A DNA stretch of 30,186 nucleotides from Nannochloropsis salina CCMP1776 (Eukaryota; Sar; Eustigmatophyceae; Eustigmatales; Monodopsidaceae): assembly GCA_004565275.1 (NCBI GenBank), contig SDOX01000142.1:10692-40877 (forward strand), read 5' to 3'. Under the pieces are notes generated by a model that did no database searches, had not been told where the DNA came from, and saw nothing but the letters and a program-made list of their open reading frames with translations. This document shows positions 19,001 to 29,355 of the stretch, one piece after another. The translations under genes were made by a program, and so were the position numbers. Within the stretch, counting starts at the first letter, position 1; every line of letters starts with the position of its first letter.

Positions 19001-21435
19001 GGCAGGGAGGGAGGGAGGCAGGGAGGCAGGGAGGGAAGAGGAGGGAAAGCTCTCTCCGATGCCTTCCGAGGCCAGCAAGAAGCGTCCCTGCAGGTCCCGG
19101 AGGAGGCGAAGGAGGAAGGGAAGGAGGGCGGGAGGGAGGTCGGGGCGGAGGGCGTCTTCTCGGTTCTTCTGGGAGGAGTCCAAGCAAGCAGCCATTCCGA
19201 CGGCCAGAAGGACGCGCTCCTGCACCTCGCCCTCCCCCTCGCCCTCGCCCTCGCCCTCCCCCTTGCCCTTCCCCTCCACCTCTTCCACCTTGCTTGCACC
19301 CACTCTTCCTGCCATGCGACGGGGTCGACCCTCTTCTTTCCCGCCCTCCCCCCCGCCCTCCTTATCCCCCCCAAACACCTTTCGAAACCGCTCCACCCAC
19401 CAATTCCAGAGCCCGTCCTCCGCCCCGCCCTCCCTCCCGTCCTCCCTCCCGCCTTCCCTCCCGCCTTCCTCCCTTCCTTTCCAGGCGGCTCGGCATCCGG
19501 GCTCGGACAGAAGGAGGGTCAGGAGGGCGAGCGCCCGCAGGTAGAGGCCTCCCCGCCCTCCCTCCCGCCCTCCCTCCCTCCCTCCTTCCCCTCCTCGACG
19601 GACGATCAGGGACAAATTTTCCACATCCCGGAGGACCAATGATCTGGGCAAGAAGGCCTGGCTCCGCCCTCCCTCCCTCCCCCCTCCCCCCCTCCCTCCT
19701 CCTCTTCCTCTTCCAGCACCAGACCGTAGACAGCTGTCGCCAGCTGACAGGCCACCGTTAGCACCTGAGAAACTACTGGTGCGTAGGGAGGGAGGGAAGG
19801 AGGGGCGGAGGACGCAGACGCCGCAGGTACCCACACCCAGTCCTCCTCCTTCCCTTCCTCCCTCCCTTCCTCCCTCCCTTCCTCCCTCCCTTCCTCTCTT
19901 TCTTCCTCGAACTCCCACGCCCAAGCCCCCAAACAACTTCCCACCGCCTTCACCAGACCTGACTCCCCCACCAAGCGCTGGGCCTCCCTCTTCCCCGCCC
20001 TCCCCCCCTCCTTCCCGCCAGGGGGGGGGGAGAGGAGGAGGAGGAGGAGTCGCATGCCCTCGATCTGTGCAGCTGCAGCCAAGTCGCGCCCTCCCTCCCG
20101 CGTCCACGAAGCCGCCACGACGCTCCCTCCCCAAGCTTTCCCTTCCCTCCCCCCTGCCCTCCCTCCTTTTCCCTGCTCTGCCCAGGGGGAGGAAGGCGGG
20201 AGGGAGGGCGGGGGGGAGGGCAAGTGGAGGGCTTCGGTGGCAGCTTGCGCATAGTTGGCTTTCAAATGATGGGACTGGTGGAGGAAGCGGACCAGATCCC
20301 GAGGGAGGCCTTGCTCCCACACCAAGCGGCGCACAAGCCCGCCCTCAAGCCCGCCCTCAAGCCCGCCCTCCCTCCCGCCCTCCCTCCCTGGTGGCCGGGA
20401 ACAAGGCAGGACAAGCGCTACCACGCATTCCAAGGCAGCAGCCAACCTCGGCCATCCCCGCCCCTCGCCCTCCCTCCCGCCCTCCCTCCCGCCTTCCCGC
20501 GCTCCCTTCCTGACAGATCCCGGTAGGCGTAGGCGGAGGGGAGGTCGAGGGGGAGGAAGGGAGGAAGAATCTTCTAAAAGTTCCCGCCGGAAGAACCGAA
20601 GGAGGTGGAGCTGGCTCCCCCGGTCCGTAACGGTCCCGAAGCGAATTTGAAATTCAAACAACCGTTTCTGGTCCCGCCGGGATAGAGGGACGGTGGGGAA
20701 AGTGAAGCCCGAGAAGAGGAGCAAGGTGGTGTCGAAGGCGGTTGGCGGACCATCTCCGCCGTGGGCCTCCGTCGCCCCCGGTGAAGGGGAGGTGGAGGGA
20801 GGGGGGGAGGGCGGGGAGGTGGAGGGAGGGGGGGAGGGCGGGGAGGACAAGGAAAGCGACGTGGGAACGAACGGCACGGCCGCCGGCTGGCCGTAACTGT
20901 CGGGACTCTGGATGCCGCCGTCTTTCCGGCGGCGGCTGCCCGTCGTGCTACTACTGCTGGAATAACCTCTGCCGTACCCACCGCCGCCCCGGCGGCTCTT
21001 CCCGTCGCTGCTGTCATGGCTCCACGAGCGACTGTCCGAGCTTTTCTCCTCGTCACCTTCCGAAGACGGCGTGGCCAAGGGTACCAAGGACGGTGCCTGC
21101 CTCGACAAGCCCTCAACCGCCAAGGTCCTTCGGATCTCCTCCGCCAGCGCCTCGACGTCTCTCGCCATCCCGTCCTCCCTCGGGACCTCCTCCACGGCCT
21201 CCCTCGTTTCTTCTTCCTCGCTCATGATCCCACCGGTAGGATTGCACCAAATGCGGGGCTGAGACGCGTAGAACGCCTGGTCAAAGCGGAATCTTACTTC
21301 CCAAGCCGCGTCCCTGAAGGCGATGGGAGGGGGTAGGAGACCCAGGTGTCCAGGCAGCGGCTGTAGGACTGAGGGAGAGGAAAGGTAAAGGAGGAGGGAA
21401 ATGAGGGCATCAATGAGGAGTGGGGCTGCTTCCAT
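16001..21435 (-). CDS. RTTN: Rotatin-like armadillo-repeat centriole/basal-body protein
   Basis: Rotatin (Drosophila Ana3) is a large armadillo protein needed for centriole elongation and basal bodies. Five overlapping open segments on the minus strand carry alpha-helical ARM-like sequence: 21435 to about 19690, about 19700-18550, about 18344-17600, about 17600-16800 and about 16750-16001. Best matches to rotatin are at the ends. Near the N-terminus, FSGFTFPTVPLSRRDQKRLF resembles human STFPWLPLTTTDRHVL. At the C-terminus, ILGLLKLLVNITLSAEGQQL, CYLLRNLSFLRGPGAGGKAS, IRFPATVALWSLLHHSEKST and LQRALENVTALLSS match human rotatin in order to its last residues. Much of the rest is Glu-Gly-Gly-Arg or Ser-Leu-Pro-Pro low complexity from the tetranucleotide repeat. 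The frame changes four times in or near such tracts. I cannot tell introns from indels, so exon limits are not given. ATG at 21435 is the first usable start; relatives have some 60-90 more residues upstream. About 1500 aa against 2226 in human. Confidence 0.72.
18373..18418 (-). repeat. Perfect 23-bp tandem duplication in the rotatin-like gene
   Basis: Two identical 23-bp copies (starts 18373 and 18396). 23 is not a multiple of 3, so it shifts any frame crossing it. It lies where the reading frame of the gene appears to change. Confidence 0.8.
20790..20843 (-). repeat. Perfect 27-bp tandem duplication in the rotatin-like gene
   Basis: Two identical 27-bp copies encoding the nine-residue unit STSPPSPPP twice in the open N-terminal segment. 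The length keeps frame. Confidence 0.85.
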
Positions 21436-23523
21436 GGCATCAGGTCGTGCAAGTCAGACATAATACTAAGAGGAACGGGCTTCGTGAACCAAGAGATAGC
21501 GAGTAATCAAGGCGGGGGAAAGTGAGCTTCCCATGAATGAACGTCCGATCGCAATAGTGGGCGCTCAAAATGGGAGATGTATATTGCCAGACGTATTTTG
21601 CCGTCATAAGTGGAATTTAGCGTGCATGCTGTGCTAAAGACACACTCCGCTCTCGGAGGGCAGGCGCCTCGTATCACGCTTCGCGCGGCAAAAAACACGG
21701 ATAAATTGTACACAGTGGTCGACAAAGACATCAACCATGATTTCAAAGAATATTCATGGATGGAAATACTGCTGTGAGGACAGAAGGGAGCGTGACTGAG
21801 CATTTTAGGGTGAAGGGTGGGGGGTAAAGAACATCGAGTAGAAGGAGTAGAAAAGCCGCTTGTTCTTTTGGAGAGTTAGGCAACACAATGCAACTCAACA
21901 GAAACAACCTTGCCATCCTGCATCAAACGTTGCAAAACATTCGCCCAGTCATACTAAACCAAAAGGCATACCATCACACCTTATGGAAAGGTAAAGTGGA
22001 AGGGAACCCAACAGAAACTGTACGTGAATACTCCCGCCTTTTTTTCTCAAAAAAAAGCGTCCGATCTTCGATCCTTCTATAGTTTTATAAAATAAGGCAT
22101 GCCCGGACCAGAATTAACAAGTCGGTCTTCGGAGGGTGAGAAGTGGGGGCGTGGTGTGTATGGGATACAAATGTCAGGAGGAAAGCATAAATTGATTGTT
22201 GCCTTTCAGGGGTCACGGCTGGGGCTTGACATGCGGGCTTGAAGCGACGCTCACAGAATTGTCCTTTCTTACATACTGCAGATCCACGTCATGCCACGAC
22301 GTCAATAATTATGTGTGATTGAATACATACATATGATTTTCCATGCATTAGAAAATACTCGGATGCCGGGTTGGCTCATTAAGCTCACTAAATGGAACAA
22401 AGGAGCTGGTGCCGTCGTGATAAAAACACTCGTGCATGCCTCTGTCTCGCGTCTTTCACTTTTAACTCAGCAACTTCATTCAGAAGAATTAAATAAGGCG
22501 ATGGTGGCGGATGAATCCGTGATTGTCGTATAGGTCGCCGTAAACGTGTACTAGACTGCTACTCGGCGTCATTATCTGTAATGACAGTAAAGTGCTGAAA
22601 CTATGGGGGGCAAGGATCTTGTCATCTTCATTCGCTTATCAGTGAGAAACAGCCTCGTCGCCTGGTTTGTTGCATGCCAGTCCCTCACGATCACCTATCA
22701 CAGAGTGGAGATGCGTGATATCGTGGTGTGTCTCATTCGAAACTTGCAACTCTGCATAATGCCCAGAGACAATTCTTCCATTGTGTTGCGTCGGGCCAAA
22801 CGTATAAGCACCCATCCGAAGCAAGTAAGGCAAGTAGTATGCCATGGTTTTTTATTTAAGACCGTAGAACAAAGTCTCGTTAAAAAGAATCATGGACAAA
22901 TTCTGAGTCGCGCTATGGTTGTGAAAGGGGCGGGCGCAGGACTAGGACTTCTCCTTATAGGGCTTGCAGGCTCTTCTAAACCCCATAGCCATAAGATCAC
23001 AATCCTTTGAGCACCTTGACGTCAAAAATCATTTAAAACAAGTAATTCCACACATTTACTGTGATTTAACCAGTTTTTAGGAGGGAGTTTGCTTTAACTT
23101 TGATCGACAAGGGTGCGAGAAACATCAGCATTTTGAAGGAGTGTAACGGCTAGAACTTTCAAATTAACGGCGCAACCGCTCAACGGGCAAGCCGCGGGAT
23201 GCAGTCACCACACAAGTGAGATGTGATGTCGCGTACTTAGCAGGATGTTTAGACCTGTTTACCATACTTATAAACGCCAGAATGGCAGGGAAGCTCAGTA
23301 CACTGCCCCCCGATTCGTGTATTAAATTGTCTCCCCTTGGCGTGCCTAGTAACAAGGATTGCTCAAGTCACGGTGCTCTTTAGTCATACTTGTCCACGTA
23401 CATGCTTTAAAACACCATCCCTCTAAATAACTATACTTAAAGGTCATAGATGAAACCTTCGACATTTTTGTGCATTCTTTCGTTGGCCTGGGTAGCACGG
23501 CGTAACTAAGCAGGCTATAGCCG
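21436..23523. other. 2.1-kb divergent intergenic region, rotatin-like and FUSC-like genes
   Basis: AT-rich and free of tetranucleotide tracts, unlike its neighbours. Reading frames present (for example 22603-23010 plus, 135 codons) have no motif and atypical composition. Contains a palindromic TGACGTCA. A missing 5' exon of the rotatin-like gene could lie here, but I could not find one. Confidence 0.5.
23017..23024. promoter_or_regulatory. Palindromic TGACGTCA (bZIP/CRE-type) site
   Basis: Perfect octamer about 500 nt upstream of the FUSC-like ATG. bZIP factors, including the light-sensing aureochromes of stramenopiles, recognise TGACGT cores. One octamer in 2 kb could be chance. Confidence 0.3.
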
Positions 23524-26500
23524 ATGAAATCCGAAGAGAACACTCCATCGGAGCCCACTCCTTCCTCGTCCGCCCTCACGAACCCTCCTATGCCCCGTCA
23601 CACGCCCTATCGTCCATCTTTGGATCGGCTGCCGCAAATACGCGAGAGCACTGAAAGCGATAAGGAAGCTGATATCGGACCAGACAGCGCCCCGTATAAA
23701 GACGAGCTGACGGATACTGCCACTTGGCCCCCCCCGCCTTCGGGTTCCGGCGACTCAGCTCCCTTCCATCCACATCCCTCCCTATCCTCCCCCACTGAAG
23801 TGAGGGAAGCAAACGGGGAATCGGGAAACGACGAGGCGCACGGCAATGCCCAGGCGGACGGGAACAACCCGAGGCGTCCGCCAACCTCTTCTCAGTCCCC
23901 AGCACGTATCAGTATCCACGTCCCGCCCACCTCGACAGGAGGAGAGCATCCCACATCAATAAACAACGACCGCAGCCATGTTGAAAGCACCCAGGAAAGC
24001 TCACCCTGCCGTCACCATGCAGGGCATCGGCGCCCCGTGGGCAAACGGAGATCCTCCCGGTCCAAGCGGCCAGCGTGGCATCCCATGTCCTTCTTCCAGC
24101 GTCGATCTGCCCGACGCCGGGCCACCGCTCCAGTAAAGGCTGCACAGGGCCCTTCGCCCTTGCTCGGCGCGGCTCTGATGCATTTCCACCGCAAACTCCG
24201 ACTCGGATTCCGGACGGCGTTGGCCATCGCCCTCGCCACGACCACCTCCCAATTCTTTTGGAACTGGGCCCATATCCTCACCTGGTTCAGCGTGACCCTG
24301 GTCGTCTCGGGGACGCACGAGAGCCTGGGGCGGACCTTGCGAACGGCCTTCGACTTCTGGAAAGGCTTTACAGTGGTGCTTCCCTTGGTGTACTTGATCC
24401 GCCCCAATCGCGACAGCACGCCCTTGACCATCACCGGTCTCTTCTTCTCCGTGGCGTTCCTCATCTGGCTCCCGGGCATTTCCGACCCGGGAAAACGCAT
24501 GGCTACGATTTTTTTGACGATCGTCGTCATTTACTGCGTCCTCGACCCCGCGCTGCTGTACAACCACATGGTCCGAGACGTGTGTTTCACGCTCCTTTTC
24601 GCCAACGCCTTTTCCATCATCGCCCTCCTCCTCCCCTTCCCTTCCCCCTCCTTGGCCCTTCTCGACGTCCGAGTCAAGCTCGGGACGGTCCGGCACCGGC
24701 TGGGTTCGATTCTCCGCGGGTGCAACGAGGCTTTCAGTTTAGGCGAGGAAGTGCACTACAGCATGCTCGAACAGCTTTTGCAGGAGACAAGTGCGACCGT
24801 CGCGGACATCAAGGAACAAATTCCTTTCGTGAAGTGGGAAGCTGTCTTGTTGCGCCTGCCCGTGTCGATGCCGGATCAACTCGAAAGCTTCCTCACCACG
24901 ATCGAGGCGCAGCTCGAGCTGTTTCGGGGCATGCGCTTATCCCTTCGGCGGATGAGCAACAATGCGACTCATCAGGTAGGCACACCTTTTTGTTCTTGGA
25001 AAGATCTTTTTTGGGGAGGTGATCTCATCTGGTTTCGGGAGCCGGGGGGGTGCTGTGAAGCTGGGTAGGTTGTGTTGTCTCTCTTTTCTTTTTTCAATCT
25101 CTTTATCCCCACTTCAGGTGTCATTTTTTTCTTTTCTATTTCCAATTTCTTGACCCCCAATCAAGTACGTGACCTTACCATATGTCGTCCGCTCGATGCC
25201 AATCATTCTTGTCCCTGCGCCTGGTGTTAAGGAGGTGCTGGTGGCTACCGATTGATGTCCGCCGCAGACTGTGGTGTCACACTATCTAATGCCCACCCAT
25301 CCATTTGTATCATTCCAAGCTCATTTATTTGTATCATTGTAGGCCCCAGTATCTTATCTTTTCCCCCCTCTCCAACCCTATAACCGCGTGAAACTCCTCC
25401 CTTTCCATTGCCTCGTTGCGCCCGGATTGTCCCCGACATTTTCTTCTTGTTTTCGGATTTTTTCTATCCTTACAGGAATTTCTCAGGTACCTTCAGGAGC
25501 CCCTGAGCCAGGTCGTCAAAGCCAGCGTGGCCGTCTCTGATGCCGCCGCCCTCCATATCGAAGCCGAGCTGGTCCTCTTTCCTTCCCGCCCTCCCCCTCG
25601 CCCTCCATCTGCTCACGCACAGGACACGACCGCCCATTCCTCCCAAGCCCATTCTCTTCCATCGCCCACGTCCATCCTCCCCCCCGGTAAGCCCAGCCAG
25701 GATGCGGCACACCCACAACCCTCTCCATCTCCCCACCCTCGCGCACCCCTTTCCGACCTGGCGGTGGAGGAGTGCAGGGAGCTCGAAGAAAGCCTCCGCC
25801 ACGTCGATCGTGCATGGGCCACTCTGATGAGCGCTTTTGTCCAAGCCCGTTTGGCGATTTTTTACGGCTTGAAACCCGCGATGGAGTCGGCCTCTGGCCT
25901 GTTTACCCGGCAAGAACGGCATTCCTCCATGATGCTCGCGACCGTGTCAGGCACCCACGTCTCGGCGTTGCCAGTGCCCGCGGGAATGGGGCAAGAGGGA
26001 GGGCGGGAGGGAGGGCGGGAGGGAGGGCGGGAGGGAGGGCGGGAGGGAGGGCGGGAACGAGGAGGGAGTGGGCAAAGTTTCCTGTCTCTTAGCTTGAGCG
26101 GGGCGCAGAGTCGAGGCAAGCACAGCCGCGGGAGCAGTCTGGGAAGGGATTACCCGGCTTTCACTTCCGGGTATGAAGCCGGAGGCGCCCGTCCCGGTCG
26201 AAGTCCATCCTCTTCCCGTTCGCGCGCTTTTTCGCAGGGGAAAGTGTCCTATTCGCCCCCGCCCACCCTGCAAGTCTTGCACACGACCGAGGGCTTGGAG
26301 CTGATCCGGCGCCGGGCGAGTGGCCAGGCGGTCTATGACGCCTTTACCCACGAATACACCAAACTGGGGTATTTCAACGTCCTCCCCCGCAACACATTCC
26401 TCTTGGAGCTGGGCAACTACGTGAACACCTTTCCCGCCCTGGTGGCTGCCTGTCACGCGGAGGGCGTGCCGCCCTCCTTCTCGACCTCGTCCTCCCCCCC

Positions 26501-28292
26501 GCCCTCCACCAACGGGCGAACCTGGTCAACGCGAGCCCTCACGCTTCTTCAACGATTGCGTGTGATGGTTTACGACCCCATCGTCATACGCCTTGGTCCC
26601 CAAGGGCAGCATGGGACCGGTCTCAGGGGAAAGCGAGGCGAGGAAGGGGAGAGCAGTCCGGCCGCAGAAAAGGCAGGGGGTGCACGTGATGACCCCAGGC
26701 GGGGAGGATTACGCAACTCACAGGAGGCCACGATGGAGGGGACCGAGGGCGGGGAACGGCGACATGGAGACGGGAATGACGCGAGCGAGGAAAAGGCGCC
26801 TGCCCCCGCCACCTCGTCCTCCATCCCTTCCTCCCCCAGCACCTCGCCTCGCCCGGCCTTGCCTTCCCTCCCCTCGCCCACACCTACCCCTTGTTCACCC
26901 ACCACCAGTCCTCCCTCCGCCCCTCTCTCCCTCCCTCCCTTCACCCGCGGCTTGGAAATGGCCCGGCAACCCTTGAAAGTCGCCTTGGCCTACGTCCTGG
27001 TCACCCTGACCATGCTCATCCTCACTGGTCCCCGCACCCCCTGGGGACTGATCGCCGTCTGCCAGTCCCTCTCCTCTCATCCGGGTAGCAGTTTCAAGGC
27101 CGGGCTCCAACGGATCCAAGGCACGGTATTGGGAGGGATGTTCGGGATCGTGGTTTTGAATTGGCTGCAATGGGACAGCAAGCTGGCAGTCGTGCTTTCC
27201 TTGACCGGGTGGGTGTTCTTCTGTGCCTTCAACCGCCTCTCCCCTCTCTACGGGGAGGTCGCGCTCATGGCGGCGGTCACTGCCCCCATCATCCTCATGG
27301 GGCCGATATTGGGCGAAGCTGGGGCGATGATACGGATCCAGCAGACGATTTTGGGTTCTTTTATTTATGTCTTCGTCGACAATGTCTTTTGGCCGGTCCG
27401 GGCCAAATTGGACCTTCGTCGGGAGTTGTTGACGTCCCTCGGGCTTTTTCGGGACCTGTGGGGACGGACATTTTCCATCTTTCTCCAAAAGACCGACGAC
27501 CCGGTCCACGCCATTCAAACTGCCCAAAGAGTGCACGCGGCCTTGACCGCGTCCTGTGCGATGCAGGAGACCTATATTACCCTGGCCGTGGACGAGCCCG
27601 AGCTATGGCACAAACCTTTCCATGCGCAAGCCTACCGGAGAGTCGCCAAAGCCCTGGCACGGGTCTCCCTCTTCATGGCCATGCTGATTCGGGCTTCTCA
27701 GAATTTTCCTCTGGAAATTTCCGAACGGGACTGGGCCCTGCTCACGTCCATCCAAGAGGCGGTGCAAGAGCTGGAAAGAATGACAGCACATGCCCTCGAC
27801 CAGGCCTGGGAGGCCGTGGCGCGAATGACGGAGCGGGAAGAATGGAGGGAGGAGGAGGAGGGAGAGGAAGATGAAACGGAGACGGAGGGGAAGGGGCGGA
27901 GCTCGGCGGTGATGCCGCTAGGGGATAGAGGAGACTTGCCCCCGCCACAGCCAAGAGAGGGACGGGCCTCCGGCCATGGAGCCCACAGGGAGAGCTCGGG
28001 CCATCGACCCACACGCTCTGCCACCCTACCGCCCGACACGGTCCCGGCCTTGGCCTTGCTGCAGCTGGGGGAGGCCTACGTGAAAATTCAAGACTGGGTG
28101 GACGGGTATTTCGAGGAACACATCAAAGGGAACTGGGCGAACGACCAGCTCGTCCTGGTCTCGGCGGATTTGATCCTCTCTTTGAACGGGATGATCTTCG
28201 CGGTGGAGGCCTTGGGCCAGGGTTTGTTGGGGGTGGGACACGCCTTGCGAGAGTTGGTGGAACGGGAGAAAGGCAACTACTACATGCTGTAG
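23524..28292 (+). CDS. Large FUSC / aromatic-acid-exporter-like membrane protein
   Basis: Resembles the fusaric acid resistance/AaeB/Bre4 family of putative efflux transporters; substrate unknown. Two exons, 23524-24975 and 25476-28292, joined GT-AG in phase 0 give 1422 aa. Residues 1 to about 215 are a Ser/Pro/Asp-rich, probably disordered cytoplasmic tail. Membrane module 1 (about 225-385) has about six helices, including FRTALAIALATTTSQFFWNW and MATIFLTIVVIYCVLDPALL. A long soluble stretch with acidic and Pro-rich parts follows. It holds an EGGR array (658-677). Module 2 (about 983-1130) starts PLKVALAYVLVTLTMLILTG and has the FUSC-like pattern of helices ending FIYVFVDNVFWPVRAKLDLR. A helical cytoplasmic tail follows. 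Two modules flanking soluble helices match the duplicated architecture of fungal and bacterial relatives. The ATG at 23524 is the first in frame. AATAAA follows the stop by 40 nt. Confidence 0.75.
25995..26054 (+). repeat. Five perfect 12-bp units encoding (EGGR)5 in the FUSC-like exon
   Basis: GAGGGAGGGCGG five times without a mismatch, in frame as Glu-Gly-Gly-Arg. The 12-nt period, with one C per unit, differs from the pure 4-nt GGGA period of the intronic tracts. Confidence 0.95.
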
Positions 28293-28331
28293 AAATGCTG
28301 ATCTTTGAAAGACGAGGGTCTGCACGTTTAT

Positions 28332-28337
28332 AATAAA
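28332..28337 (+). terminator. Poly(A) signal of the FUSC-like gene
   Basis: AATAAA 40 nt after the stop at 28290-28292. Confidence 0.65.
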
Positions 28338-29355
28338 GCCTAGCGAGGCATGACACCAGATAGAGAGCCTGAATGGGCGCCGACACGGTGCCTGGCATGG
28401 GTGAGAGTGAAAATTATAGGGTGGAATTGAAAATTTACCAACAATGTCTTGCTCATGATCGAATTCGCGGTTGCCTGGGAAGCACAGGTGCTTCCACTTA
28501 ACTGTCCCTTTTACTACTTTTTCGTCGTGAAACAATTCTATACGGAATGACAGAGCATTTGTCATCGCTCTTACCTTGAATACATGTGGCGCTGTATTCA
28601 CATGCAAACGTAAAATATGCCAATAACCATGGCTTCCTGTAGTGCGACATGGAAGAGGTAGGAACACAGCCTTCATGACGCCCCTCAGCTTCAATATGCA
28701 CGCTTGCAATGCTGTCTGACACTCTTCCCACTTTTTTTTTTAAAATCATACCTCTCTGAGTGTCTCATTGGGTAGGTGTGCTAGCTTTCTTATTCAAGCA
28801 TTGCGTGTGTAGTACTAATATGGGCCAGGCGACAAGGACTAGCACCACATACCTGTGAGCTGTGAGCTCTCTTGTTATACACCGTCCATGAAATGACGCA
28901 ACCGTTTTTTTGCATGTACAAACATGATGCAATGTGACTTGGAAAAAGAAACTGCGTGTCGTAGATATTTTGCGGTAGGTCGTAGTTGTACGTATGCCAA
29001 AATGATTCCTTCCCACTGCCGCCCTCTTCAAGAGTTTATCAAACATGGGTCTCCACCAAGGGTGATATCTCCTTGAAAATCCCGCTCTCGTAGTTTTATG
29101 CTTGTCATCTTTTCTTTTTCTACCCATAGCCGGCGAGGAGCTCGTCGGACCTATCTTGAATTACGTATGTTCTTATGGATTTTACCATTCATCTAACCTC
29201 CTCCACAGAGCGCTTAGACCTTTCACATTTCCCGGCCGTACTTAGCCAATAGGATGGAGGCGAAGCATGGCCTTTTTCGATTGACACGTTCTGTAAAGCT
29301 GATTGTCCTCCTTGTGAGCGTTTGGCACCTTTCTTTCTTTTTCCCCTCTACGTGT
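28338..29355. other. Intergenic between FUSC-like gene and HPRT
   Basis: AT-rich, no tetranucleotide tract. A 120-codon minus-strand frame (29127-28765) has no recognisable domain. Pyrimidine-rich from about 29300, just before the HPRT reading frame. No TATA box seen. Confidence 0.5.

Noticed and set aside
16356-20320. Very long plus- and minus-strand frames made of REGG or SLPP repeats
   Set aside because: A tetranucleotide repeat has no stops in any frame on either strand, so length alone is no evidence. Only the segments with ARM-like helices were accepted.
22603-23010. 135-codon plus-strand frame in the divergent intergenic region
   Set aside because: No domain, composition unlike the genes around it, no promoter or poly(A) signal tied to it.
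28765-29127. 120-codon minus-strand frame before HPRT
   Set aside because: Not recognisable; a single frame of this length is expected by chance in a window this size.
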